This document shows, one piece after another, positions 26,192 through 34,690 of a stretch of 54,986 bases of DNA. Origin of the DNA: Chromatiales bacterium (lineage in GTDB: Bacteria; Pseudomonadota; Gammaproteobacteria; JAGRCI01); NCBI GenBank assembly GCA_020445565.1, contig JAGRGI010000163.1, forward strand, positions 1 through 54,986, given 5' to 3'. Position numbers and translations under genes: made by a program. The notes below the pieces were generated by a model. The model saw only the letters and a list, made by a program, of their open reading frames with translations. It had not been told where the DNA came from and did no database searches. Position 1 is the first letter of the stretch. Every line of letters starts with the position of its first letter.

Positions 26192-26219
26192 TCCTAAAGT
26201 AAAGCATTTTGTCGGTCGC
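26192..26219 (+). promoter_or_regulatory. Shared promoter-like element upstream of fimT
   Basis: ATCCTAAAGT (26192-26201), 13 bases, then GGTCG (26215-26219). The same arrangement occurs upstream of pilV at 27088-27115. TAAAGT followed at this distance by a GC-rich block recalls FliA (sigma28) promoters (TAAAGTTT-N11-GCCGATAA), but the -10 match is weak. It lies about 195 bases before the fimT start. Confidence 0.4.
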
Positions 26220-26413
26220 CTCTCCGTTTTGTGACGTGGGTCGCGTCTGGTTCGTGCCTCGTTCAACGACCGGCGACGATTAAATCCGTACAGTGGACAC
26301 CAAGAGAGCAGGCGTACCTTCCCAATGACGAAGTGGGCGGGCGAAACAAGAATAACGGCGGCCCGGGCCGGGATCCAAGCAAAGGCAGCCGAAAGAGAAC
26401 TCAGGTAACCTAG

Positions 26414-26995
26414 ATGAAGACCTCGACCCAAACCGGTTTTACCCTCATCGAAATGTTGGTAACCGTCGCCGTGTTCGCCGTGCTCGTCACCAACGGTGTG
26501 CCCAGTCTGCGCGGATTCGTGCAGAACAATGCCCTGGTCAATCACCACAACGATTTCATCACCGCCCTGAATCTGGCCCGCAGCGAAGCGGCCAAGCGCA
26601 GCGGCTATGTAACCTTATGCGCGAGCAGCGACCAGGCTACCTGCAATACCAATAACTGGGAATCCGGCTGGCTCCTGTTCACCGACGCCGACCGCGATGC
26701 CGCCGTCGACAACGGTACCGACGTGGTGCTGCAATCCCGCGGCGCATTGACCGAAGTCACCCTGCGCAGCAGCAGCTTTGACAACGATGGCCGCATTCAA
26801 TTCAACAGCCGCGGCAGCTTGGGGGTTGCCGGTAACGATAGCGGCAGTTTCGTCATGTGCGACGACCGCGGCGCCAGCGATGCGCGCAGTGTGGTCATCT
26901 CAGCCGCCGGTCAAATCCGCCTGGCTCGCGACACCGACGACGACGGTATTATCAACGTGTTGTCCGGCGCTGAAGCAAGCTGCCCGGCCTCCTGA
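26414..26995 (+). CDS. fimT: Type IV minor pilin FimT/FimU (GspH family)
   Basis: A 193-aa prepilin with a short leader (MKTSTQTG) and cleavage before FTLIEMLVTVAVFAVLVTN, with Glu5 present. The GspH/FimT body contains ALNLARSEAAKRSGYVTLC and WESGWLLFTDADRD. Minor pilins of this type help prime pilus assembly and can bind DNA in some species. It is the first gene of the plus-strand pilus region, but a terminator downstream separates it from pilV. Confidence 0.9.
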   Translation: MKTSTQTGFTLIEMLVTVAVFAVLVTNGVPSLRGFVQNNALVNHHNDFITALNLARSEAAKRSGYVTLCASSDQATCNTNNWESGWLLFTDADRDAAVDNGTDVVLQSRGALTEVTLRSSSFDNDGRIQFNSRGSLGVAGNDSGSFVMCDDRGASDARSVVISAAGQIRLARDTDDDGIINVLSGAEASCPAS

Positions 26996-27019
26996 TCATC
27001 GTGATGTTCTCTCCTCCTT

Positions 27020-27056
27020 GCCCCGGCGGTGGTTTTCCCCCCGGGGCTTTTGTTTT
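27020..27056 (+). terminator. Rho-independent terminator after fimT
   Basis: A 7-bp GC-rich stem (GCCCCGG 27020-27026 with CCGGGGC 27041-27047) with a 14-base loop, followed by TTTTGTTTT. It lies 25 bases after the fimT stop and indicates that pilV onwards is a separate transcription unit. Confidence 0.75.
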
Positions 27057-27087
27057 CCGTTTCCACAAACCGCTCACCACCGCAGCT

Positions 27088-27115
27088 ATCCTAAAGTTCT
27101 CAGGTCGAATGGCCG
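27088..27115 (+). promoter_or_regulatory. Shared promoter-like element upstream of pilV
   Basis: ATCCTAAAGT (27088-27097), 13 bases, then GGCCG (27111-27115). This is the same 10-mer and spacing as upstream of fimT. It lies between the fimT terminator and the pilV start, the place expected for the pilVWXY1E promoter. Confidence 0.45.
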
Positions 27116-27136
27116 ACCTCCTGGTGAGTGAAACGA

Positions 27137-27754
27137 ATGAACAAATTCCGTCGCCAGCGTTGTTTCAACATACTGATCGCCGCCGGGCATGAACCCCTGA
27201 TTTCGGGTAACGCTACGGGCCGGAGGTCGGCCTGTCGTTGCGGTTGCAAAGCGGGTGCTTGGCGTGGACAGGGGGGATTCACCCTGATCGAGGCGCTGGT
27301 TGCGATCGTTATCGTATCCATCGGTCTGCTGGGCAGCGCGTGGTTGCAGATCTACAGCATGCGCACCACCCAAAACGCCTATCTGCAATCCCAGGCAGCC
27401 GTTATCGCCGCCGACCTCGCGGATCGCATCCGTGCCAACCCCGAGGGGGCCGAGCTCGGCGTCTACGACGATATTGATACCGGCGAGCTGCCCTCCGATC
27501 CGGATTGTATCGACGAAGGTTGTTCACCTACCCAGTTGGCAAACCACGATATCCGCGAGTGGAGTGCCCAGGTGACCGGGACCAGCGCACTGTTGCCTTC
27601 CGGTAGCGCCACGGTTAGCCGTTCCGGTGAGGTCTATACGGTGACCTTGAACTGGACCGAACAGGATCTACGCAGCGCCACTGAAAAGGCGGTCGAGGAC
27701 CAGGAGGGAACCGATTCCACGCAACGCAGCTACGAGGTCCGCTTCAGTCCATGA
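27137..27754 (+). CDS. pilV: Type IV minor pilin PilV
   Basis: A 205-aa prepilin whose mature part starts G|FTLIEALVAIVIVSIGLLGS, typical for PilV, followed by AAVIAADLADRIRANP. The leader before the cleavage site is about 47 residues, much longer than the usual 6-30, and contains three Cys and many Arg. No ATG, GTG or TTG lies nearer in frame. ATG at 27137 has GGTGAG upstream and is preferred over a GTG three codons earlier. The stop overlaps pilW (ATGA). Confidence 0.88.
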   Translation: MNKFRRQRCFNILIAAGHEPLISGNATGRRSACRCGCKAGAWRGQGGFTLIEALVAIVIVSIGLLGSAWLQIYSMRTTQNAYLQSQAAVIAADLADRIRANPEGAELGVYDDIDTGELPSDPDCIDEGCSPTQLANHDIREWSAQVTGTSALLPSGSATVSRSGEVYTVTLNWTEQDLRSATEKAVEDQEGTDSTQRSYEVRFSP

Positions 27755-28821
27755 GGGTGAAACAACAGGGTCTGTCCCTAGTAGAGCTCATGGTGGCCGC
27801 TGCCGTGGGCCTGGTGGTGCTCGCGGGGTTGACTCAGGTCTTTTTCAGCAGCAAGAAGACCAGCAACACCGCCAACGCCCTGGCGCGCATGCAGGAAAAC
27901 GGGCGCGCGGCCCTGGAGCTGCTGGCGCGGGACATTCGCATGGCCGGCTTTCAGGGCTGCGCAGATCTGGCGACCATCCCAATAACGATCAATGCCCGCG
28001 TAGCGCCGACCACCAACCTGTATGTCGATGCCCTGCGTGGGTTCGAGGTCGGGGCCGATGCCTGGGACCCGTCGCCGGGAGCCTATTTGGAAGCACTGGA
28101 GGATGCCACCGGAAGTTTTGGTGTGCCCAAGGTGGGTAGCGATCTGCTTGTGATCCAGCGGGCATCGGAGGTGGGTGTGGAATTGGTCAGCAATATGGCT
28201 CAGGAGGAAACGTCCATTCACATTAACGGCAACCCTACGAATATCGGTCAGGATGATCTCGTCATCATTTCCGATTGCAACAATGCCGATCTGTTCAGCG
28301 TGACCAATGTCGTCAACCACAACAACGATTCGACGGCCACCCTTTCCCACGGTTCAGACGGAAACCTCAGCCCCGAGCTGAGCAAACCCTATCAGGCCGG
28401 TTCCGCCGAGGTGCTGCGCTTTGTCGCCAATGCCTATTTCATTGCCGACACAGGGCGGAACAACGACCGTGGCCAGGACATCTTCGGCTTGTTTCGCTCA
28501 ACCAACGGTCAGGTTGAAGAATTAATCGAGGGTGTCGAGCACTTGCAGATCCAGTACGGCGAAGAACTCCCCAACGGAAATCGGCGCTATGTTTCCGCAG
28601 ACGATGCCGATCTGGACATGGGGCGGGTAAAGGCGGTGCGGCTGGCGATACTGGTCAACAGTGTGGAATCCGTTCGCAGCCAGCCCGACGACGGCAGCTA
28701 TGCCCTGTTGGACCTCACCGTGCAACCGGTGGGTACTGTAGACGCCGAGGCCACCCATGCGAAGGATGGACTGTTGCGCAGTACGTTCGTTTCCACCGTG
28801 ATGTTGCGCAATCGGCGCTAG
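27751..28821 (+). CDS. pilW: Type IV minor pilin PilW
   Basis: A 356-aa prepilin with the leader MRVKQQG and mature start LSLVELMVAAAVGLVVLAG (Glu5 present). Then comes the PilW signature RAALELLARDIRMAGFQGC. PilW belongs to the minor-pilin complex with PilV, PilX and PilY1 that starts pilus assembly. It overlaps pilV by 4 bases and precedes pilX by 4 bases, so the order pilV-W-X-Y1-E is that of the known type IVa minor-pilin operon. Confidence 0.92.
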   Translation: MRVKQQGLSLVELMVAAAVGLVVLAGLTQVFFSSKKTSNTANALARMQENGRAALELLARDIRMAGFQGCADLATIPITINARVAPTTNLYVDALRGFEVGADAWDPSPGAYLEALEDATGSFGVPKVGSDLLVIQRASEVGVELVSNMAQEETSIHINGNPTNIGQDDLVIISDCNNADLFSVTNVVNHNNDSTATLSHGSDGNLSPELSKPYQAGSAEVLRFVANAYFIADTGRNNDRGQDIFGLFRSTNGQVEELIEGVEHLQIQYGEELPNGNRRYVSADDADLDMGRVKAVRLAILVNSVESVRSQPDDGSYALLDLTVQPVGTVDAEATHAKDGLLRSTFVSTVMLRNRR

Positions 28822-28825
28822 GTGA

Positions 28826-29311
28826 ATGCAGATGTACCCCCTTGACCTATCTCGCCTCCCGTATCAACGCGGCAGTGCCTTGATCATCAGTCTGATCGTG
28901 TTGGCCGTACTGGCGGTGCTGTCGGTGACCGGGATGCGCTCAAGCCGCCTGGAAGAAACCATGTCAGCCAACGCCCTTCAGCAAAACATCGCCTTCCAGG
29001 CCGCCGAAAGCGCAATGCAGCGCGCCTTGTCGAATACCACCAATTTGAACAGCGTACTCAGCAGTGGCACCAATCTTTCCATCAGTGATGCCGCCGATTT
29101 GGGGGCGAGCAACGTGGTTGGCAACGCCCTTGTCGGCTACCTGGGCCAGGGGCCGGCACCGGGATATTCGGTGGGTGTCAACAAGGGGTCGCTGGTGAGT
29201 TACAAGTTTGTTGTGGAAAGCACCGGGCAGGTAACGATTCCCGGCGGGGGGGTGCTTTCGGAATCTCGAATGAGCCAAGGAGCCTACCGGGTGGCGCCCG
29301 GCGGGTTCTAA
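28826..29311 (+). CDS. pilX: Type IV minor pilin PilX
   Basis: A 161-aa protein with a short leader ending in RG, then SALIISLIVLAVLAVLSVTGMRSS. As in other PilX proteins, the mature N-terminus lacks Glu5. The following LEETMSANALQQNIAFQAAE matches the PilX family. Two nearby Met codons (28826 and 28832) are possible starts. It sits between pilW and pilY1. Confidence 0.88.
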   Translation: MQMYPLDLSRLPYQRGSALIISLIVLAVLAVLSVTGMRSSRLEETMSANALQQNIAFQAAESAMQRALSNTTNLNSVLSSGTNLSISDAADLGASNVVGNALVGYLGQGPAPGYSVGVNKGSLVSYKFVVESTGQVTIPGGGVLSESRMSQGAYRVAPGGF

Positions 29312-29329
29312 GGGGCGGGAGTGGCCGAT

Positions 29330-32300
29330 ATGCGAATTTCCAACCAATCGTTTCGTCGGGTCGTCATGGCGGCGACCCTCTCGACCTTGTGCAATTTCCC
29401 GGCACTGGCCGACGATACCGAGGTGTTCTTCGGGGCCGATGCCTTGGCGGGGGGCGGCGGTGTTCGCCCCAATGTGCTGTTTGTCCTTGATACCTCCAGT
29501 TCCATGAGCCAGATCGTCGACGGCACGGGCAAATCCCGCTTGGACAACATGAAGGAAGCACTTCGCACCATCTTGAGCAGTGCCTCCAATATCAACGTGG
29601 GGCTGATGCGCTTCAGCAGTCCCGGTGGTCCGGTTCTGTTCCCGGTTAACAACATCGACCAGGACATCTGTGAACTGGAAAGCTGTGATGTCATCGCGCC
29701 GGAAGCTCAGTCGCGTATTGGCAGTGGTGAGGACGATGCCGAAGAGGCTGCCGACGGTCAGGTTCGGCTGGACAGCGAGGTGCTGCAACTGGTCGAGGAT
29801 GCAGCCCTTTCTGGTTCAGAAACGCAAACCGTGGAGGTAAGCATCGCTGCGGAAAACGACGATGTGGAGGAGGACGTCGATGGCGACGTTTACCGCGACA
29901 GTTCCGACCTGGAAGTCCTTTACGACGCCTACAACAGTCACGGTACACAAAAGATCGGTCTGCGCTTTCAGGATGTGGCTGTTCCACAGGGAGCGACCAT
30001 CACCTCCGCCACGCTGGTGTTCACTGTCGATGAGGACGGTAGCGGCAGCATTTCCGTGGACATCATCGGCCACAAGGTGGATGACTCCGGTGCCTTCAAT
30101 GCCAGCGATGATCAGGTGAGCGACCGCCTAAGCGCCGCCCCCACGATCGCCCAGGTAAATTGGGATGATATTCCGGATTCCGGTGTGGGCAGTGAGGTCA
30201 CCAGCCCGTCCATTGCCGAAATCGTGCAGGAGATCGTCAATCAGTCCGATTGGGCATCGGGCAATGCGATGACGTTCTTTCTGGTAAAGGACCCGGCCAG
30301 CACGTCGGACAGCAGCAACAAACGTGTGTTCGAGGCCTACGGCAGTGGCAGCAAGCGACCCAAACTGGTGATCCAATACGCAAGCGGAGAAGGTTTGGAC
30401 GACACCACCCAAACAGTCGGGCTGCGCTTTCGCGATGTGCAGGTGCCCCAAGGGGTCACCGTGACCTCGGCGCGCCTGGAGTTCGATGTCGCCGAGGCTT
30501 CCACTGGAAGCGCCGCCCTCACTATTCACGGTGAGGATGTCGACAACTCAACTGCGTTTTCGGACGCTGACAACGATCTCAGCGGGCGCACGGCAACAAG
30601 CGCCAGTGCATCCTGGGCACCGGAAGAATGGCCCACGGTCGACGAGAAGAAGCAGAGCGTGGACATCAGCGCCATTGTCAATGAAATCGTCCAACGCTCC
30701 GGCTGGTGTGGCGGCAATTCGCTTGCCGTCTTGATTTCCGGCACCGGGCGGCGTAGTGCGCAGGCCTTCGAAAGTACCAGCGGCGATGCACCCTTGCTGA
30801 AGATCAGTTACGACCCGGATTCGATCCCCGTTGGTGGCGGTTGCATCAACCAGACCATTCTCAAGCGGGTGGGCGATGGCAATGACGACGCCGAGGAGGA
30901 TACCTCTTCCCACGGGGTGAGCGTGACCAGTTCGGATCTGGAACTGCCCCGTGACGATCACGATCAGATCGTCGGCGTCCGCTTCCAGGACCTGAACATT
31001 CCCAGGGGCGCGACCATCCTCGAAGCCTCTTTGAGTTTTGAGGTCGACCGGCAACGCAGCGGTTCGGTATCGCTGCGGATTCGCGGTGAGGATGTCGACA
31101 ACGCCGCCGCGTTCACAAGCAGCAGCAGCAACATCAGCAACCGCACCACCACCAGTGCCGCGGTGAGCTGGAGCAGTGTGCCCCAGGAGCCGGAAAACAG
31201 CGTCATTACCAGTCCGGATATCGCGTCCATCATCCAGGAAATCGTCAACCGCGAGGGATGGAGCAGCGGCAATGATCTGGCTCTGTTGCTCGAGCGTTCC
31301 GGTGGGGGCACCGACACTTTGGAAGTCGAATCCTTCAACGGCGAGGCCGCTGCAGCGCCCTTGTTGCGCGTTAAGTTGCAATGGACCAACGACGGCAGCG
31401 ATGAAGCCACAACGGTGACCGTGCGCGATCGCCTCATCCAAGTGGTGGACAATCTCGCCTACCGCTCCAGTACGCCCATCGTCGACACCCTCTACGAAGC
31501 CGCCTTGTACTACCGGGGGGAGAACGTGCTCTACGGCTTGCAGCGGGGTGCGGAAAGTCAGAGCAGACGTGAATACACCCGTGTTTCCCATCCGTTGAGT
31601 TACACCGGTGGCACGGTGGTGCGAGAGGCCGGGTGTACCGACGCCAATCTCAACGCAACCGATTGCCGCTCGGAAAACATCACCGGCAGTCCGACCTACG
31701 TCTCACCCATTGCGGATTCCTGTCAGACGAACTTTATCGTCCTGCTCAGCGACGGCGCGCCGACCTACAACGAATCCACTGACGAAGTGCATGCCATGGC
31801 CGGCATCGGCAGTTGCGCCGATTCCGGTGCCGCCGCCTGCGGCCCGGAGCTGACCAAGTACCTGTACGAGAATGATCAATCGGATCTGGACCAAACCCAG
31901 AACATCATCACCTACACCATCGGTTTCAATTTCTCCGGCGACTACCTGCGCAGCTTGGCCACGCAAGGCGGAGGCTCGTTCTACGAGGCCACCACCGCCG
32001 CCGATCTGACCAACGCCTTCGGTACCATCATCACCGAAATCCAGGCGGTGGATACCTCTTTTGTCGCCCCCGGCGCCACCGTAAACCAATTCAATCGGCT
32101 GTCCCATCGGGACGAGCTCTATTTCGCCCTGTTCCGACCGAATGAGCGTCCGAAATGGGACGGCAACGTGAAGCGCTACCGGGTCACGGGCGATCCCGCC
32201 GTGATCAAAGACGCCAACGACCTGGAGGCCGTGGACGACGGCACGGGTTTCTTCAAAGACAGTGCCCAGAGTTACTGGTCCGCCAGTGCCGACGGTGCCG

Positions 32301-34030
32301 ACGTCGCGCTGGGCGGCGCCGCGTCGAAGCTGCCTACGACCCGCAAGCTGTATACCCAAACCGGTTCCAACGCCAGCTTGAGTGCGGCTGAAAACGCCTT
32401 GTCCGAGTCCAACACCGCCATTACCAAGGAAATGCTCGGTATCGAAGGCGCCGAAGACAGCTACCGAACCTCCCTGCTGCAATGGGCGCGGGGTGTGGAT
32501 CTGAAGGACTACGACGAGGACAGCAACACCAGCGAGATCCGGCTGCAACTGGGTGACCCCTTGCACTCCCGGCCGGTGATCGTCACCTACGGCGGCACCG
32601 ACGATTCGCCGGACACCACGGTCTTCTTCGGTACCAATGAAGGCTTCGTGCATGCCGTGAACGGCAGCACCGGCATCGAACAGTTCGGGTTCATTCCCAA
32701 GGAACTGCTGCCCAACCTGAACGACTTCTATGTCGATGCCATCGCCACGACTCATCCCTACGGCATGGATGGTCAGATCAGCGTTTGGTACAACGATGCC
32801 GACGGCGACAATCAGATCACCGCGGATACCAACGATTTCGTCTATCTCTATGCCGGCATGCGTCGCGGCGGCCGCAGCTACTATGCGCTGGACGTGACCG
32901 ACCGCAGCGCCCCGCGTCTGCTGTGGAGCATCACCGGCGGTAGTGGCGACTTCACGGAACTGGGCCAGACCTGGGGTCTGCCGGTGGTGACGGCGGTGCA
33001 GATCGACGACACCGTTCGCAAGGTGGTGATTTTCCCCGGCGGTTACGACGAAGATCAAGACAGCTACACGGTACGTACCGCCGACAGTCAGGGCAGGGCC
33101 ATATTCATGGTCGATGCCGCGGATGGCTCACTGGTCTGGTCCGGCGGGCCAGACAACACCCACACCGAACGTTATACCGACATGCGCTACAGCATCCCCG
33201 GCAATGTTCGCGTGGTGGACATCAACGGCGATGGTTTGGCCGATCAGATGTACGTGGGCGACATGGGCGGGCAGTTGTGGCGCTTCGATATCCAGAATGG
33301 CGCAACCAACGCCAATCAATTGGTCAGCGGTGGCGTGATCGCCGATCTGGCCGGCGATACGGAGGCGGACAATCGGCGCTTTTTCGGCGAACCCGACGTG
33401 GCCCTGGTGGGGCGGGCCGGCGAGCAGTACCTGGCCATTTCCATCGGCTCCGGCTGGCGTTCTCACCCCTTGGATACCGCGGTGGCCGACCGCTTCTATT
33501 CTCTGCGCAGCCCGGACATCTTTACCGCTCCGGACGCCTATTCCGCCCTGTTTGAGAGCGATTTCTATGACGCAACGTCCAATCTGATCGGTCAGGGCAC
33601 CAACGACCAATCGGTTGCCGCCCAGGCCGTATTGGATGGCAAATCCGGATGGTATATACGCCTCACGCGGGCAGGCGAAAAGGTCGTTTCCGAATCGCTG
33701 ACGGTCAATAACCAAGTGGTTTTTACCACTTACCATCCCTCGGCCGCGATCTCCGCCTGTTCCGCCGCCCTCGGGCTTGGCCGTGTCTACGTGATGAGCA
33801 TCTTCGACGCGACACCGACCCTGAACCTCGATGGCATCGGCACCATCGAGAACCTGGTCATCAGCGATCGTGAGCGAACCCTCGACCACGGCGGCATTCC
33901 GCCGGAACCGGCGATCCTTTTCCCGCCGGGTAGCGACCCCATCATTTTGGTCGGGCCGGAGCAACCGGTATCCGAATTGCGGGTACAAGAACTGACGCAG
34001 AGGACCTTCTGGCGTGAATCAGCGGAATAG
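29330..34030 (+). CDS. pilY1: Type IV pilus tip adhesin/assembly protein PilY1 with three extra modules in its vWA domain
   Basis: The ~1566-aa protein has a signal peptide ending NFPALA|DD. A von Willebrand A domain starts with the metal site DTSSSMS (about 54-60). It is interrupted and resumes near residue 700, with LLSDGAPT at about 805. Between them lie three related beta-rich modules (about 168-350, 358-495, 507-695), each with RFQDVxVPxGATI and a SPxIAxIVxEIVN motif. The C-terminal PilY beta-propeller follows (LGDPLHSRPVIVTYGG) with a calcium loop DINGDGLAD at about 1297. PilY1 sits at the pilus tip and takes part in adhesion, twitching and surface sensing. ATG at 29330 has GGGAG 9 bases upstream; a GTG three codons earlier is less likely. 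It overlaps pilE by 17 bases. Confidence 0.9.
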   Translation: MRISNQSFRRVVMAATLSTLCNFPALADDTEVFFGADALAGGGGVRPNVLFVLDTSSSMSQIVDGTGKSRLDNMKEALRTILSSASNINVGLMRFSSPGGPVLFPVNNIDQDICELESCDVIAPEAQSRIGSGEDDAEEAADGQVRLDSEVLQLVEDAALSGSETQTVEVSIAAENDDVEEDVDGDVYRDSSDLEVLYDAYNSHGTQKIGLRFQDVAVPQGATITSATLVFTVDEDGSGSISVDIIGHKVDDSGAFNASDDQVSDRLSAAPTIAQVNWDDIPDSGVGSEVTSPSIAEIVQEIVNQSDWASGNAMTFFLVKDPASTSDSSNKRVFEAYGSGSKRPKLVIQYASGEGLDDTTQTVGLRFRDVQVPQGVTVTSARLEFDVAEASTGSAALTIHGEDVDNSTAFSDADNDLSGRTATSASASWAPEEWPTVDEKKQSVDISAIVNEIVQRSGWCGGNSLAVLISGTGRRSAQAFESTSGDAPLLKISYDPDSIPVGGGCINQTILKRVGDGNDDAEEDTSSHGVSVTSSDLELPRDDHDQIVGVRFQDLNIPRGATILEASLSFEVDRQRSGSVSLRIRGEDVDNAAAFTSSSSNISNRTTTSAAVSWSSVPQEPENSVITSPDIASIIQEIVNREGWSSGNDLALLLERSGGGTDTLEVESFNGEAAAAPLLRVKLQWTNDGSDEATTVTVRDRLIQVVDNLAYRSSTPIVDTLYEAALYYRGENVLYGLQRGAESQSRREYTRVSHPLSYTGGTVVREAGCTDANLNATDCRSENITGSPTYVSPIADSCQTNFIVLLSDGAPTYNESTDEVHAMAGIGSCADSGAAACGPELTKYLYENDQSDLDQTQNIITYTIGFNFSGDYLRSLATQGGGSFYEATTAADLTNAFGTIITEIQAVDTSFVAPGATVNQFNRLSHRDELYFALFRPNERPKWDGNVKRYRVTGDPAVIKDANDLEAVDDGTGFFKDSAQSYWSASADGADVALGGAASKLPTTRKLYTQTGSNASLSAAENALSESNTAITKEMLGIEGAEDSYRTSLLQWARGVDLKDYDEDSNTSEIRLQLGDPLHSRPVIVTYGGTDDSPDTTVFFGTNEGFVHAVNGSTGIEQFGFIPKELLPNLNDFYVDAIATTHPYGMDGQISVWYNDADGDNQITADTNDFVYLYAGMRRGGRSYYALDVTDRSAPRLLWSITGGSGDFTELGQTWGLPVVTAVQIDDTVRKVVIFPGGYDEDQDSYTVRTADSQGRAIFMVDAADGSLVWSGGPDNTHTERYTDMRYSIPGNVRVVDINGDGLADQMYVGDMGGQLWRFDIQNGATNANQLVSGGVIADLAGDTEADNRRFFGEPDVALVGRAGEQYLAISIGSGWRSHPLDTAVADRFYSLRSPDIFTAPDAYSALFESDFYDATSNLIGQGTNDQSVAAQAVLDGKSGWYIRLTRAGEKVVSESLTVNNQVVFTTYHPSAAISACSAALGLGRVYVMSIFDATPTLNLDGIGTIENLVISDRERTLDHGGIPPEPAILFPPGSDPIILVGPEQPVSELRVQELTQRTFWRESAE
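29831..31414 (+). repeat. Three repeated jelly-roll-like modules within pilY1
   Basis: Protein-level repeats of roughly 140-190 residues. Each carries VGLRFQDV/VGVRFQDL-type strands, IxGxxVDxxxAF, a Ser/Thr-rich stretch, an IVxEIVNxxxW helix-like motif and a closing PxLxIxY strand. The pattern resembles DNRLRE/CBM-type beta-sandwiches. The block separates the two halves of the vWA domain. Confidence 0.75.
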
Positions 34031-34412
34031 GCAGACAGGCTTCAGCGCCATCGAACTGCTGGTAGGGGTAGTCGTGCTCGGCCTGCTCGCCGCCGTAGCC
34101 GTGCCCATCTACCAGGATCAGGTTGGCGCCGCCCGCCGCAGCGACGCCCGTGCCGCCCTCACGCGCGTCTCGCAGCGTTTGGAACGCTGCCGCACCCAAT
34201 TCTATGCCTACAACACCGACGACTGCCCGGTCTCCTTCCCGGTGACCTCCGAAAACGGCCACTACGCCGTCACCGTGACCCGCAACGCCACCAGTTTCAC
34301 ACTCACCGCCACGCCCCAGGGCAAGCAAGCCGACGATGCCTGCGAAACACTCACTCTGGACAACCTGGGAAAACGCGGCGCTACCGGAGCGGGTGTGGAA
34401 ACGTGTTGGTGA
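34014..34412 (+). CDS. pilE: Type IV pilin PilE (minor pilin)
   Basis: A 132-aa prepilin with GTG start, leader MNQRNRQTG and mature N-terminus FSAIELLVGVVVLGLLAAVA (Glu5 present; SAI instead of the usual TLI). The body has an early Cys (LERCRTQFYAYNTDDC) and a C-terminal Cys (VETCW), giving a possible disulfide loop. It closes the minor-pilin operon and starts inside the end of pilY1. Confidence 0.9.
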   Translation: MNQRNRQTGFSAIELLVGVVVLGLLAAVAVPIYQDQVGAARRSDARAALTRVSQRLERCRTQFYAYNTDDCPVSFPVTSENGHYAVTVTRNATSFTLTATPQGKQADDACETLTLDNLGKRGATGAGVETCW

Positions 34413-34444
34413 GACTGCGGGCGTAGATGCGATAGGGCGTTCGA

Positions 34445-34459
34445 AGGGCACTGCCCTTA
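34445..34459 (+). other. Short hairpin after pilE
   Basis: AAGGGC-ACT-GCCCTT forms a 6-bp stem with a 3-base loop, 33 bases after the pilE stop. No T-tract follows, so termination on its own is doubtful. Confidence 0.3.
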
Positions 34460-34618
34460 CCGTGAACGGGGCCTGCGATCATGCTCACTGCTGGCGCAAA
34501 ACTGGGCAGAAATCGCGTTGATGGTGGCAGAAGACAGGCCCATATACGAGACATTTATCCGCCATGCTGTCCTTTGGCGGGCTGATATCGAATGGTGCAC
34601 CGGCCAGGCCGACTGCAT

Positions 34619-34654
34619 AAAAAGCCCGGCCGAATATACCCATTGGAGGCCGAA
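34619..34654 (-). terminator. Likely terminator of the minus-strand pilin/STAND/cyclase operon
   Basis: In the minus-strand transcript TTCGGCC (34654-34648) can pair with GGCCGGG (34632-34626; five Watson-Crick and two G-U pairs) around a ~15-base loop. After one more C, five T follow at 34623-34619. It lies about 37 bases after the cyclase stop. Confidence 0.5.
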
Positions 34655-34690
34655 CCCTGCCCCAGCCTCAGCAACGTTCCTGAACGCTCC

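Noticed and set aside
31703..33058. 451-codon open frame on the minus strand
   Set aside because: It is a shadow of pilY1, Val/Gly/His-rich and without motifs.
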